The notes under the pieces were generated by a model, which did no database searches, was not told the origin of the DNA, and was given only the letters and a program-made list of their open reading frames with translations. This document shows, piece after piece, positions 29,568 to 40,587 of a stretch of DNA of 64,000 bases. Where the stretch lies: positions 34,622-98,621 of the forward strand of contig BRYA01000271.1 of the NCBI GenBank assembly GCA_030267965.1. The letters are read 5' to 3'. A program made the position numbers and the translations under genes. Each line of letters opens with the position of its first letter. Position 1 is the stretch's first letter. This DNA is from Triparma columacea (Eukaryota; Sar; Bolidophyceae; Parmales; Triparmaceae).

Positions 29568-30219
29568 CTAAGCCTTCTTCGCGGCCTTGGCCTTCTCCTT
29601 CTCCAGTAGCATGGCACTGGTCAACATTGGGTTAGCGTTGAATCCAAAGTGCATCCCGCTCACAAAGAAGGCGGACGTGAACAGGTACCAACCCCTCGGT
29701 ACGAACGTCCATGAGTCCAGCCTCAACCCGACGGCCGCGAAGGTGGCGGAGGCTATGAGACAACCGAGCATGGCGGCCTTGCCGTTGAGGGTATTCCAAC
29801 GAACCACGAAGAAGACTGGGCCAAGGAGGAGCAAAAGGCCACCGATTACCTAAGGTGGGAAGAAGGCGTAAGTTGAAAGACGAGGAGCGTAGCGACGGCA
29901 TCATTACCACATATAAGAACATCCTGAACTTTGTTCCATATTCCGCTACACACAAGAATCCTTTTCACTCTAATACTTTGATCCTTCTCGCTTGACTTCC
30001 ACAGACTCCGCCCCCCCCTTCCCGCCCCCGCTTGCATCTTCCCTCATCTCGCTCGCTCCTTACCTGGATCAGGGAAAGCATGGCAGGCGTCGCGTCACCA
30101 TCTAGCATCGGCTGCACTGGACCAAGTCCCAGGAACCACGATTGAGGGTAGAACAGGGACACGAGACCCGTGAGGGCGCAGAAGGAGGCTGCAGAATCAG
30201 AAAGATCACCGTGAGGCAT
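29568..30219 (-). CDS. Small four-segment membrane protein, 2 exons
   Basis: Exons (complement) 30064-30219 and 29568-29849 (donor CAG-GTAAGG, acceptor CACCTTAG) encode 145 residues. Four hydrophobic stretches are visible: ASFCALTGLVSLFYP, LIQVIGGLLLLLGPVFFVV, AAMLGCLIASATFAAVGL and GWYLFTSAFFVSGMHFGF. The C-terminus is KEKAKAAKKA, a dilysine-like ER retrieval tail (KAAKKA). No enzyme motif is recognised. The gene is convergent with the helicase (about 100 nt) and divergent from MECR. Confidence 0.7.
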
Positions 30220-30487
30220 GGTTTCGCACTACTTATTGGGGTTTGTTTCAACTGACTCCTTTTCCAGAAATCTTTTCTTTTTGGTCTCTTTTCCCTTAAC
30301 ATTTTTCACCTCCCCAATTCGCGAACGTAAGCATCTCTTACCGCATCATACGCCAAGAAAAACGCCACATCCTCACTTCATTAAAGTTCCGTAACCATCC
30401 AGGCAGCAATTCCAAAAATCACAGCGACTCCCACCCGCCTTCCTCCATCCCTCCCTCCTCCCTCCTCCCAATCTCAACAATTAGAAT
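30220..30487. promoter_or_regulatory. Divergent promoter between small membrane protein and MECR
   Basis: 268 nt between start codons. Pyrimidine-rich on the plus strand near MECR (CCTCCATCCCTCCCTCCTCC). No gene or repeat recognised. Confidence 0.5.
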
Positions 30488-32268
30488 ATGCTCCACATCA
30501 CTGCACAAACCATTAGACGGCGATACACCATACTCCACCCCCGATTATACCACAGCCTTAGAGTATCAGAGCTTGGTCCACCCTCGGAGAAAGTGTGTTA
30601 CTATAAACAGTCTGACCAAGACGCTGATGGCGAGGGTTATGAGTTTTTATCCCCAGACAGCCCCCAAACGAGCGCTGGCAAAAATTGTTTGAAGCCTCCA
30701 AAATGGCAGGTCCGCCCCCCCTCAAGTAAGGACCCGTTCAGGTTTGTCGTGGACAGCGAGAGGCCCTTCGAAGTGTCCGGGGGTGACGGCCTGGGGACCT
30801 GGGCGGGGAGGGCCTTCAAGACGCTAATGGTCCAGGACCGCACGATCCAGTCGATCCTCGGGGTGGACCCCCAGTTTCGCATGTCCCAAGAAGAGCTTGA
30901 AAACGTCATTGTAAAGCCACTAATTTCCAGCGTAAATACTGCGGACTTGAACACAATAGAGGGGACTTACCCCATAAAACCAGGCTTCGTGGAAGGACCT
31001 GACAAGCACAGCGTGCCGGGTAGCGAGTTTGTTGGACAGGTGAGGGTTCCCTTGTTTGCCTAACTTCTCCCCCTCCTCTCCACTCACTCCCCCCCCCTCT
31101 CTCCTCAGGTCGTATCTTCGCAATCCCCCCTCTTCGAACCCGGCGACCTGGTGATTCCCAACACTGTCGGCCTCGGGAGCTGGTGCTCCTGCCTCCCCCC
31201 TCTCCCCGCCTACAACTTCACTCCAGTTTCCTCCCTCCACTTCGAAGGTACTGTGCCCTACGACATCCCAATTTACGACCTCCTGGGGGTCCAGGTTAAC
31301 CCCAGCACGGCCTACCTGATGCTCCACGACAGCGGCCGTTCCCCCCTCACCCCCGGGGACGTCGTAATCCTGACCGCCGGGAGGAGCGCCGTGTCGACGG
31401 CTGCGGCGCAGATCGCGAAGCACAAGTTCGGGGCCAAGGTAGTGGCGGTCGTGCGAAGGAAGGACCGGACGGACGAGGAGTGGGAGGAGGTGGAGAAGGA
31501 GATGAGAGAGAACGGGGTAGATCTTCTGCTGGAGGAGGTGAGAGAGTGGGAGAGAGAGAGAGAGAGAGAAAGAGGAGAGAATATGCGGCCATATATATAC
31601 CTTAAAAACCAAAGCTCACCCCCTTGTATCTTCGCTTTGTAACCCTCTCTCCTTCCGCCTCGCAGGAAACGGTAAAAAAGACTCCACCGAGGAAATTAAT
31701 TGAGACCATAGGGAAGGTGGGGAGGGGCAAGGTGAAACTTTGCCTCGACAGCGTCGGAGGCAAGTTAGGCACTCGGCTATCCCTCTGCCTCACCAAGGGC
31801 GAGGGCACCCACGTCACATACGGCGGTCTCTCCCGCGAGGCAGTCTCAGTAGGGGCCGGGGCCGCAATTTTCAGCGACAACGTATACAAGGGGTTCTGGC
31901 TGACCAGGTGGATGAACAACAACATAGCGGCGAGGGGAACCCTGATGGACATGAGGCCGAACATGATGAGGGAGCTCCTGGAAATGGTGAGGGAGGGGAC
32001 GTTGAAGCTCCCAGAGACCAAGCTTTTCCATTTGAGCGACTTTGAGGGGGCATTCAGCGAGGTGCAGAAGGGGTTCAAGGTCGCTTTCGACTGCCGGGAG
32101 GACGATGACGAGGAGGAGGCTGGAAAGGGTGGTAAAGAGGAGGATGGTGAGGATGTTGAGGAGGAGGGGGAGGAGGGGGAGGATGGGGAGGATGGGGAGG
32201 AGGAGGAGGAGGAGGAGGAGGAGGAGGAGGTGGAGGAGAAGCAGACGGACCCCCCAAAAAGGAGCTAA
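30488..32268 (+). CDS. MECR: Mitochondrial trans-2-enoyl-CoA/ACP reductase (MECR/ETR1), 3 exons
   Basis: NADPH-dependent reductase of the last step of mitochondrial type II fatty acid synthesis (octanoate for lipoate). Exons 30488-31039, 31109-31537, 31666-32268; 527 residues. The N-terminus is Arg/Ser-rich (TIRRRYTILHPRLYHS), a mitochondrial presequence. MDR-family features: VKPLISSVNTADLNTIEGTYP, PGSEFVGQVV, VQVNPSTAYLML (MECR active-site neighbourhood), GDVVILTAGRSAVSTAAAQIAKH (nucleotide-binding), LCLDSVGGKLGTRL, YGGLSRE and GFWLTRWM. Two parts are unusual. An ~80-residue insert separates the first and second strands of the catalytic domain (PRYDPQ region, 30700-30900). The C-terminus is a 60-residue run of almost pure Glu/Asp (32100-32240). 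Confidence 0.9.
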
Positions 32269-32459
32269 AGGGAGGGGACGCCAAGAACTAGACGCTTAAG
32301 AAATAGATTCTTCGTTCATACCAAAATGCGTCTTGCTTATCACATTCTCACCCAAAGGGGCTGCTCAGCTCAAATCCAGCTGCCCAGGCATCAAACTATC
32401 TGCCCAAGACAAAAAATCCCCCCAGCCTCCCCTCCTCACCCTGTTAAGGGTTAAATATA

Positions 32460-35400
32460 ATGGAGACGGACGATAGGGACGATAATATTCCCGATCCTGG
32501 CTTTCCTGGGCATTCCACCACTACAACAAAATCATCACTGGCCTCTCCTCGTTACTCTCTGGAAGCAGCGAAGGCTTCATTTGCTGCACCTTCGACCCTT
32601 CCGCCACACCTATCTCCTGTCTCGACAGACCGCGAAGTTCTCGCGTTCCCAGCTGTTTCTACGGTATACTCGTCGAGTGGACAGGTCGAGCCTCCCCTCC
32701 CAACCTCCTCCGACAACTTCAGCTTCAATAACAAAACCCCTTCTTCTATCCCCCCTCCCACCGACTATGGTTCAGACGCGGCTTACGACTCAATAGATGA
32801 CACTAGATCTTCTGGATCTGCGGAGAAGGACTCCGCTGCATTCAATGAGGACTCTGACAACGATGTTGCCTGGCTGAACCAGCCCAAGTCGCCCACGAAC
32901 CAGCTGTTCGAGGTGCTTAAGGTCCAAATGGAACAGACTGACTTCTCTTCGTCGACGAAGCACGACCAGTATACAGACTCTAGATTTATAGACGCTCCCA
33001 TACCCCTTATGGAATTCCCTGTGACTCCCATCAACAGGGAATGGGAGCACCCCAAGACGGGCATGTCCTACAAGCTCCCATTCGTCGAGCATGAGCACAG
33101 CGGCAACGACCCCGACCTCCTCCTGGCCACTGACTCAGATGACGGCTCCCACCCTAAGAAGAAAGTCCCTCTGGAGCCCCTCCACGACAAGAAGTTCTCA
33201 TCCTTCGTTTCCAACCTCCTCTCCCAGCGGACGAAGCAAGAGAATGTCATGTTTCTGGACGAATTAGACGAAGATAGTACTCCTCCCCCAGCTTCCAATG
33301 CCTACCCTCACGGGACTCTCGTGTATGACTTTGAATGTATCGCCACTGAAAATAAGAACCTTTCGGCAGAACGGCAAGAGGTCGAGAGGTAAGCGAGCGA
33401 GCTAGCTAGCTATCTCCGTCCTTCCACGAGAAGACACGTGGCGAAAATGCTCTCAGGCAAACTAACGTCCCCCCCCAACCCCCCTCTCCCCACCCCCGAA
33501 CCCCAGCCCCTCGCCCCCCCCTGCTAACCTCTCCTACTGCCTCAAGTTCGACAGCTTCTTCGAGTCCGGCAACCTCCTTACAGCCCATTACATTAATGGA
33601 AGGAAAAAGGAATTTCTACAACCTACTACAGTAGGCATAGCCGAAGACGAGAAAAGCTCTCCTCCGCTCGTACCCAATGAAATTCCACCCTCTCCTTCGT
33701 CGTACGAAAACCTCTTGAAACCAGTCGACCAGGAGTACGACCTGCGCTGCAAGTTCGACACCCACACTGTTGGAAACATCCAGTGGTACTATTTCTCGGC
33801 CGAGCCGCCCCAGACAGCAACGTTTCCGCTGCGGGTGAGGTTCAACCTCATAAACATGATGAAGAAGAGCTCACTCTATCAATACGGGATGAAGCCCCTT
33901 GTCTACTCCCCGGGGGAGAAATTATGGAAGCGAGGATGCGAGGAAATATCATACTTCCGAAATAAGTACTCCTACGAGCCCAAGGGGAAGAGGAAGAAGA
34001 AGCAGCGCCACAGCACCCTCTCCTTTGTTTACACTTTCACAAAGCGCGAGGCCGTATTCTTCTGCCACTGCTACCCTTACACTTATAGCGACCTGCAGAA
34101 GGATATCATCACAATATTCGAGAGGACTTCCCAGGACAAGGCCAGTTGCTTCATTAGGACTAGGGACATGTGCCTGACCCTCGCGGGGAACCGCTGCGAG
34201 CTGTTGACGATCACGTCCGTGGCTACTGATCCGGAGGAGATGGAAAGGCGGCCAGCCGTGGTGTTATCGGCAAGGGTCCACCCGGGGGAGTCCAACTCGT
34301 CGTACATGATGAGGGGAGTCCTTCGGTTCCTCTGCTCCAGCAACCCCGACGCCAAGGTCTTAAGGGACAACTTTGTCTTTAAGATTGTACCAATGCTCAA
34401 CCCCGACGGGGTCATCCACGGGAACTATCGGTGTTCTTTGTCGGGCATGGACCTCAACCGCCGCTATGCTTCTCCCTCGACCATCCTTCACCCGACCGTC
34501 TACTCCATGAGGCAGCTGCTCTCGACTACGCAAGAGTCGAGGGGCGTGATTCTCTTTGTGGACATGCACGGCCACAGCCGAAAGAAGAACACGTTCTTGT
34601 ACGGCTGCGACCACGGCTCTAAGAACCTTGAGCAGCGTCTCCTCCCTCGCGTTTTCCCCCGCCTCCTTCACAATGTCTTCCGCAGCGGAACCGAGGGCGG
34701 CTTCTTCAGCTACAAGGACTGCGACTTTAATGTCAAGAAAGGGAAGCACAGCACTGGGAGGGTCGTAGCATGGAGGGACGTTGGGATAGACAACTCCTTT
34801 ACATTGGAGGCGAGTTTTGCTGGGACTGGAGACAACTTAGTGGACAGTGGAAGGAAAAAGGAGAAGGAGCAGACCAGAGGAGATGGCGACCAAGAGGAAT
34901 CGAGCAACGCACCTTCGTACTTCCACTTTGGCATAGACGACTTCGAGAATATAGGCGTAGGGATATGTAAGACACTTTTGCATTACTGCAGGATTGGGAG
35001 TTCTTCCGACAAGCTCAAGGAGCATGTTCTCAAGAACAATTACGTGGAGCCCGTCTACGATTCGGAGGACGGTGGGGGGGGTCGAAGTGATTACGACGCA
35101 GACGACGAGGAGGCACTGAATATTAACAACCACCGCGAAACTCGTCGACCGATAAATCGCCGTCGTCCCCATATCATCCATCCGGAGCTCAGCAAGGAGC
35201 TCAAGGCGCCAGTCGTACTAAGCGAGGCTGTTGCGATCGAACAGGCCGTCCACTGCGAGAGGGCCAAGGCGGAGTTGGACGTCCGGAAGTTCTTGTTTAT
35301 TAGGCAGAAACAAGAGCTCAAGCAGTTAATGGCGAAGATGGAGGCAGCGGAAGGGAAGAAGAAGGGAGCAAAGGCAAAGTATGCGGCGGCAATGGCAGAG

Positions 35401-36594
35401 TTGGAAAACTCGCTGACGGTGTCTTGCGAGCTGAAGCCCGTCCCCTTGACTTCTTCTTCGCCCCCCGTACCTCTGATCGAGTCGCTTATTGCACAAGGGG
35501 AAGGACTGGAGGTCGACGACCTAATTGAGGCAGGGATGAGCGGGGACAGCCTGGGAAGCGACAGCGACCCAAGCGGGGACAATATGCCGGCGAACTTGCT
35601 CCTGAAGGACAAGGAATTCCAAAAGTTCGTCCAAAGGTCGACCGTAGCGCCCCAGCTTGCCCACATGGAGCTCAACAGCGGGAGGAGGGCGGCGCACAAG
35701 AAGATCAGCAAGCAGATGAAGAAGCAGAGGAAGAGCAGCACGAAGGGAGCGGGGCTAGGAAGCAAGGCAAAGAAGAAACTTCAGAGCGCTGCGAGGATGG
35801 TAATCAAACAGAATAGAGAACAGAAGAAAAAGAAGGAAGGAGGGTCGACGGTGACGAGACAACCAGCGGCAGAAACGACGAGCAGCGACTTGCTGAACCC
35901 TAGGCCTCTCCTTCCGAGCAAAAAGAGCCAACCTCCAGCCAGGAAGTCCCTGCCGATGACGACAGTTCAAATGACGAGAAAGAACGCGTACGGAGCTGGA
36001 GGGCAGGAGGCTCAAAACTTCAGGAGACCACCTCAGCAGCCTAGCGCGTCGCATGCCCAGAAGTTCTACGACGAAATGGAAGGAGGGGGAGGGGGAGGGA
36101 AAGGAGGGGGAGGAGGGGGAGGGAAAGGAGGGGGGGGAGGGGGGGGGGGAGGATTTCCTTCATCGCCCATTGGGGGAGGAGGAGGGAAAGGAGGGAAAGG
36201 AGGAGGAGGAGGCGGAGGAGGGGGAGGGAAAGGAGGGGGAGGAGGGGGGGGGGGAGGAATTCCTTCGTCGCCCATTGGGGGCATGGGGGGAGGAGGTTGG
36301 GGCATGGGGGGAGGAGGGGGAGGGGGAGGGGGAGGATCAGCTGCGCCAAGCCCGACCAGATCTCTCAGCGTCACCAACTTACTGGACCCTAGGGCATCCT
36401 CCAAGCAGCACACAACAACAACAATAGGAAGAATGGGTGTGATCGGGGGGGGAGTAGGGGCAGCAGCGGCGGGGGGAGGACCAGTTCTGATACCATCGAG
36501 GAAGATGAGGTCACCGAGCCCAATCGCGCCACAGCTTGGGGCCACAAGAAGTAACTCAGGTGCTGGAAACAGGTTCAAACCACTCGGAAGGTGA
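32460..36594 (+). CDS. Cytosolic carboxypeptidase (M14D, AGBL/CCP family), 2 exons
   Basis: Metallocarboxypeptidase family that removes glutamates from tubulin tails, usually in cilia and flagella. Exons 32460-33388 and 33507-36594; 1,338 residues. The first 350 residues are disordered (Ser/Pro/Asp). The CCP-specific N-domain starts at YCLKFDSFFESGNL and YDLRCKFDTHTVGNIQWYYF. The peptidase has the zinc motif SARVHPGESNSSYMMRG (His and Glu), PMLNPDGVIHGNYRCSLSG, MDLNRRY, the third ligand region FVDMHGHSRKKNTFLYG and the catalytic Glu in FTLEASFAG. After ~residue 800 come basic coiled segments (HKKISKQMKKQRKSS) and an extraordinary poly-Gly tail (36070-36345) with FPSSPIGG/IPSSPIGG islands. CCP subtype cannot be assigned by eye. 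Confidence 0.88.
36070..36345 (+). repeat. Purine-rich Gly-coding low-complexity tract
   Basis: GGAGGGGGAGGG/GGGAAAGGAGG repeats coding for Gly runs broken by Lys about every 5-8 residues, with two copies of the coding island xPSSPIGG (about 36155-36175 and 36255-36280). The second part looks like a duplication of the first. Confidence 0.8.
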
Positions 36595-36658
36595 AACAAA
36601 AACCAAAACAACAAAATATTGTGCTAATCATGTAGACAATGTAATTATTATGACTGTA

Positions 36659-37213
36659 TCACGTATCACGTATCATTTTGCTAGTCGGTTCCCCCTCCCC
36701 CATGAACTTTAACTCCGTATTAAGACCCCCTTCCTCGGAACTACGGCTCGCTTGGGGTTGGTAAAGCCTTTCGTGAAAGAACAGCGTGGGAGGGGAATCA
36801 GTAGGGTTTGGTGGTGCGTGCAGTGGTGGCGGAGGAGTAGGGGGACGACGTCGGAAACGGCGGGGTGAGGGTGGGGGAGAATCGAAGAGAATTGTTGAAA
36901 TGTCCTGGATCGTGTTTTTGTCAGGGTTAAGGAGGAGGTGGTAGTCCTGCGGTATGACGGTAGAAAAGTAATCGTCCTCGACTGCCTCCTGAAGATTGGC
37001 GTGTGAGATCTGGCTTCCCTCTTCACCCTCCTCATACGGTGTCAACGGTACCACGTGTCGATAATAATGACCGAACCCTGTGGCTCGTAGAATATTGTCA
37101 AAGCTTCTCAAATCCTCAGCCTTCTGTCTCTTTTCTCTACCTGGAGACGAATTGACAATAGCATCGAATGTTGAAGGAGTCTGCAGACGCAAGCACTGTC
37201 TGAGGAAATTCAT
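36659..37213 (-). CDS. Hypothetical protein, single exon
   Basis: 184 codons from the ATG at 37213. The frame is also open to an ATG at 37279, but the extra 22 residues look like leader and contain a hydrophobic VVVIM. Visible features: MNFLRQCLRLQTPSTFDAI, ATGFGHYYRHVVPLTPY, DYFSTVIPQDYHLLLNPDK, then a Pro/Arg-rich tail with PRRFRRRPPTPPPPLH. No signal peptide and no known domain. It is convergent with the carboxypeptidase (64 nt) and divergent from IMP4. Codon usage is less GC-biased than neighbours. Function unknown. Confidence 0.5.
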   Translation of the reverse strand: MNFLRQCLRLQTPSTFDAIVNSSPGREKRQKAEDLRSFDNILRATGFGHYYRHVVPLTPYEEGEEGSQISHANLQEAVEDDYFSTVIPQDYHLLLNPDKNTIQDISTILFDSPPPSPRRFRRRPPTPPPPLHAPPNPTDSPPTLFFHERLYQPQASRSSEEGGLNTELKFMGEGEPTSKMIRDT

Positions 37214-37279
37214 GATCACGACAACGAACAGGCGTTGTGTGTTCTTGGTTTGAGATGCTTTCTGCTCAGAATAGATCAA

Positions 37280-37571
37280 ACTTTGTCACTTTTAGAGTAA
37301 AAGCGCACACAGAATACCGCTGCCAATCTTTTTTGAGCGTCGATGACGAAAACTGAGGACAGGACAAGATCCCACTCCAAAGAAATAGAACAAAAACCAC
37401 TATTTTGGAAATACAACCAATTCTGAGACTTTTACCGTAGCCAGTAGAAGCAATACTACTCTTATAAACGTAGATTCCCGAACGACATACACTTACCCTT
37501 CCATTTGCCCTCCTTCACATAAATCTGCACGGCCACTAATCGACCACTCCTCTACCTTTCCCTATCTCTCC
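37280..37571. promoter_or_regulatory. Divergent promoter region upstream of IMP4
   Basis: 292 nt between the hypothetical gene and the IMP4 ATG. The strand near IMP4 is pyrimidine-rich (TCCTCTACCTTTCCCTATCTCTCC), as expected for a 5' UTR. No gene seen. Confidence 0.45.
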
Positions 37572-38556
37572 ATGAGCGCCTCAATTCGACGAGCTGCTCG
37601 TCAACGCCGCGAGTTCCTTCACAAGAAGGAGGCCTCTCGGATGGCTGAGGCCGGCTCTCATGATCGTGAGCTTCTCAAGAGGAGTATTGAGAAGGGAACG
37701 AAGGTAGCGACAGAGATTCGGGGCAAGTATGACAACCTGAAGCGCTCATTGGACGCCGAGGACGAAAAAACTGAGGGAGGAGTCCAGGCGATAGACGATG
37801 AATATGGGGAGGTTGGCCTCGCTGATCCTCGGGTCTGTGTGACTACTAGTAGGGAGCCTAGCAGCAGGCTGAAGCAGTTCTCGAAGGAGCTGGCGCTGAT
37901 AATTCCCAATGCTTCTAAGATCAACAGGGGCGGTTACAGGATCGACGAGCTCGTGCAGTCCGCGAAGGAGTCGGACTTCACGGACGTGGTGATGGTGCAG
38001 GAGACCAGGGGCGAGCCTGATGGTTTGGTGATATCCCACCTGCCCCACGGGCCCACGGCATTCTTTTCGCTAACCGGGACTGTCCTCCGCCACGATATCG
38101 AGGGAGTTGGTAGCATGAGCGAGGTCTACCCACACTTGATCCTTGAGGGTTTCACAACCACGCTGGGGAAGCGCGTTGGAAATATTCTCAAGGCGCTCCT
38201 TCCGGTGCCGAAGCACGATAGCAAGAGGTGAGCTTGACAATTCGATTTCTATGGCCTAGAGCAAATGCGATCAACTTCTGCCTTCTGATGCGTGACTTAC
38301 TTTCGACCTAACCCCTCTCCCTTCCACCCTCACCTCCAGAGTTGTGACTTTTCGAAATGACGACGACTTCATCAGCTTTCGGCACCACATGTACAGCAAG
38401 AGTGGTATCGACAAGGTGACCTTATCCGAGGTTGGGCCTCGCTTCGAGATGCGCCTCTACAAGGTCAGGCTGGGGACGATTGACATGAAGGACGCAGAGG
38501 ACGAGTACGTCCTCAGACCCTATCAAAACACATCAAAGAAGCGTAAGGCTCTGTAA
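37572..38556 (+). CDS. IMP4: U3 snoRNP protein IMP4 (Brix domain), 2 exons
   Basis: Nucleolar component of the small-subunit processome (18S rRNA maturation, with MPP10 and IMP3). Exons 37572-38227 and 38340-38556 split an Arg codon (AG/A) and give 290 residues, exactly the IMP4 size. N-terminal [15 protein letters not shown], then the Brix domain: [87 protein letters not shown], and in exon 2 [17 protein letters not shown] and [19 protein letters not shown]. All family hallmarks are intact. Confidence 0.95.
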
Positions 38557-38652
38557 CGACGGGACTCACCCCCACCGGTCTAATTGAAAAGCTTTGTTCT
38601 TTCCTTACCAAACTCCGAACAAACTTGAGAAACAGTGAATCAGCAAATCATC

Positions 38653-40531
38653 ATGTGGAAATTTCCCATCTTCATTATTCTCGCATCTCTACCCACTATA
38701 TCCCCTCTATCGACCCCACAACCCGTGAGAACAATTGCAGTTTGTGGAGGTGCGTAAGAATGCAGAGTTCCCCCCCCTCTTCCTCGCTTTCCCCATGACA
38801 GGTTCCCATTTCTCACTCTTCAATACCTTCTTAGGGGGAATTACCGGATTATCTTGCGCCAAGTCGCTGTCAAAACACACGGATGCAAAGATAATTGTAT
38901 TTGACCCTACTTTGCCCCCCTCCACCTCCATTGTTGGTGGAGGTATCCAGGTGCGGGGTTCAAGCTGTGAAGGAGCGTCGGGAAGGTAATATAGGCAGTA
39001 TCTAACATTATGCTCTTCGCTCATCGCATCCATTGCGTCGCAGCTCAATGGTGGCGCTTCTATCCTTCGCTCAATCTTGGACGAGAATGAATTCACCTCC
39101 TTCAAGCATAAGATGAACCCAATGAAGGAGATTGTGTCGCGCAGCTTCGTAAAGGACGAAGCTGAGCTTCTACGCATTGATGTTGACTCTACGCTTAAAT
39201 CATTTGCGTCTGCCAAGGATCTTGTTCGCCCAGACGGCGGGACGGACAGCTTCACAGTAATGAGGTGCACCCTCTTGGAAGCTCTTTATGATAGCGTGAA
39301 GAAGTGCTCCAATGTGGAAGTTGTTACTGAGGGCGTTATAGGGGTTGAGGAGGTTAAGGAGGGGGAAGCTCATAAGTTTAATGTCCTTACGACTGCATCA
39401 CCCCCCCAACCATTCGACCTGGTTGTCGGGTGCGACGGGGTTTCCTCGAAAGTAAAGTCATTCGTGTCGCCGAACACCAAGGCCATCTACAGCAACATTC
39501 GAATTTCATGGGCTGTTTCAGCCCCCTCTATGGAGAACAATGAGACCCGGCTGGAACAATTTTTCGGCGACGGAGGCTATGCGTTGAAGGGAACATATGG
39601 GTACGGGAGTGGGGGCGAGAAGTGCAAGATGGCGGTGCTAGTTTACAGGGAAGGGAGGAGGGTGGGGAAGAGGGGAGAGGAGGGTGTGGAGGATGAGGTG
39701 AGAGTGCACATGCGGTGATAAAGCCCCCCCTCTTCCCTTCACCCCTCTTTGCAATCCCTAACCCTCCCCACCATTCTCTAAGAATTCATCTTGGAATGCT
39801 TCGCCCTCTTCCTCCTCTCCCTCCTCTTCCTTCTCATCTCGTCTCACATCCTTCGGTCTCCCCTCCGAACCTTTCTCAAATGTGGCCACCCCAGATGCAA
39901 CCTACTTCGACCTCGGCGTGTATTTCCACAATCCTTTCCAGGCCTGGGTGAAGGGTCACTCGGGCAGCAATAACACGGCCGTGGTTCTGTGTGGCGATGC
40001 AGCCCACGCTATGCCCCCATTCCTCGGCCAGGGCGCGAACCAGGGCATAAGGGACGCGGACGTGCTGGCTAGAACTGTGGCGAGGTACAACAAGGAGGTA
40101 AGAATGTGCAAAAACAATTAACGCCATGGTTAAATCACTCACGCAACACTGGTCGTCCCTTCGCCCCCCCTCCCATTTGTTCGTCGAAGGTTGAAGCTGG
40201 GAACAGCGAGCTGAATGGAAGCTTGCTGGAGCGCCTTGAGGGCTACAGATCAAAGCGGTGGGCCCAGACGACGCAAATTACATTAAAGAGCGTCTTCCTT
40301 GGGTACCTCGAGGTTGGCGGAGGGCCGCTGAGCGACTTTCGAGACAACTTCTTTTCCTTTGCTGGCAAGGTGGGGCTCGCAAAATACATCTGGGTTGATG
40401 GTGCGACACCAAAACCAAGGGTTGGAGAAGCGGGCGCGACAAAGGGGTTCAATCTGATCGAAAGCCTGGAAAAAGGCAAGCTTTTCTTGGAAGCGCTGAC
40501 TGATCCTGCCAAATACATGGATGATGAGTAG
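38653..40531 (+). CDS. FAD-dependent monooxygenase (group A flavin hydroxylase), 5 exons
   Basis: Flavin monooxygenase resembling salicylate-hydroxylase/zeaxanthin-epoxidase-type enzymes; substrate unknown. Exons 38653-38749, 38835-38950, 39044-39697, 39783-40097, 40190-40531; 507 residues. A hydrophobic N-terminus (MWKFPIFIILASLPTIS) suggests entry into the secretory or plastid route, though no +1 Phe is evident. The dinucleotide fold is split by intron 1: VCGG + GITGLSCAKSL (GxGxxG). Other motifs are TSIVGGGIQLNGGASIL, the DG motif LVVGCDGVSSKVKSF and the GD motif VVLCGDAAHAMPPFLGQGANQGIRDADV. Exon 4 starts with a Ser/Pro-rich stretch whose acceptor (TCTCTAAG at 39775-39782) is the least certain boundary. 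The stop is followed by AATAAAT (40540s). Confidence 0.8.
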
Positions 40532-40587
40532 GAATCCGTAAATAAATCATTTTTATGACACAAATTTATTATATAGCACACCCAAAA

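Noticed and set aside
36066..36614. 182-codon minus-strand poly-Pro frame
   Set aside because: Mirror of the poly-Gly tail of the carboxypeptidase; pure low-complexity antisense.
39715..39973. Short plus-strand frames between exons 3 and 4 of the FAD monooxygenase
   Set aside because: They do not connect the conserved DG and GD motifs; removing 39698-39782 as an intron does.
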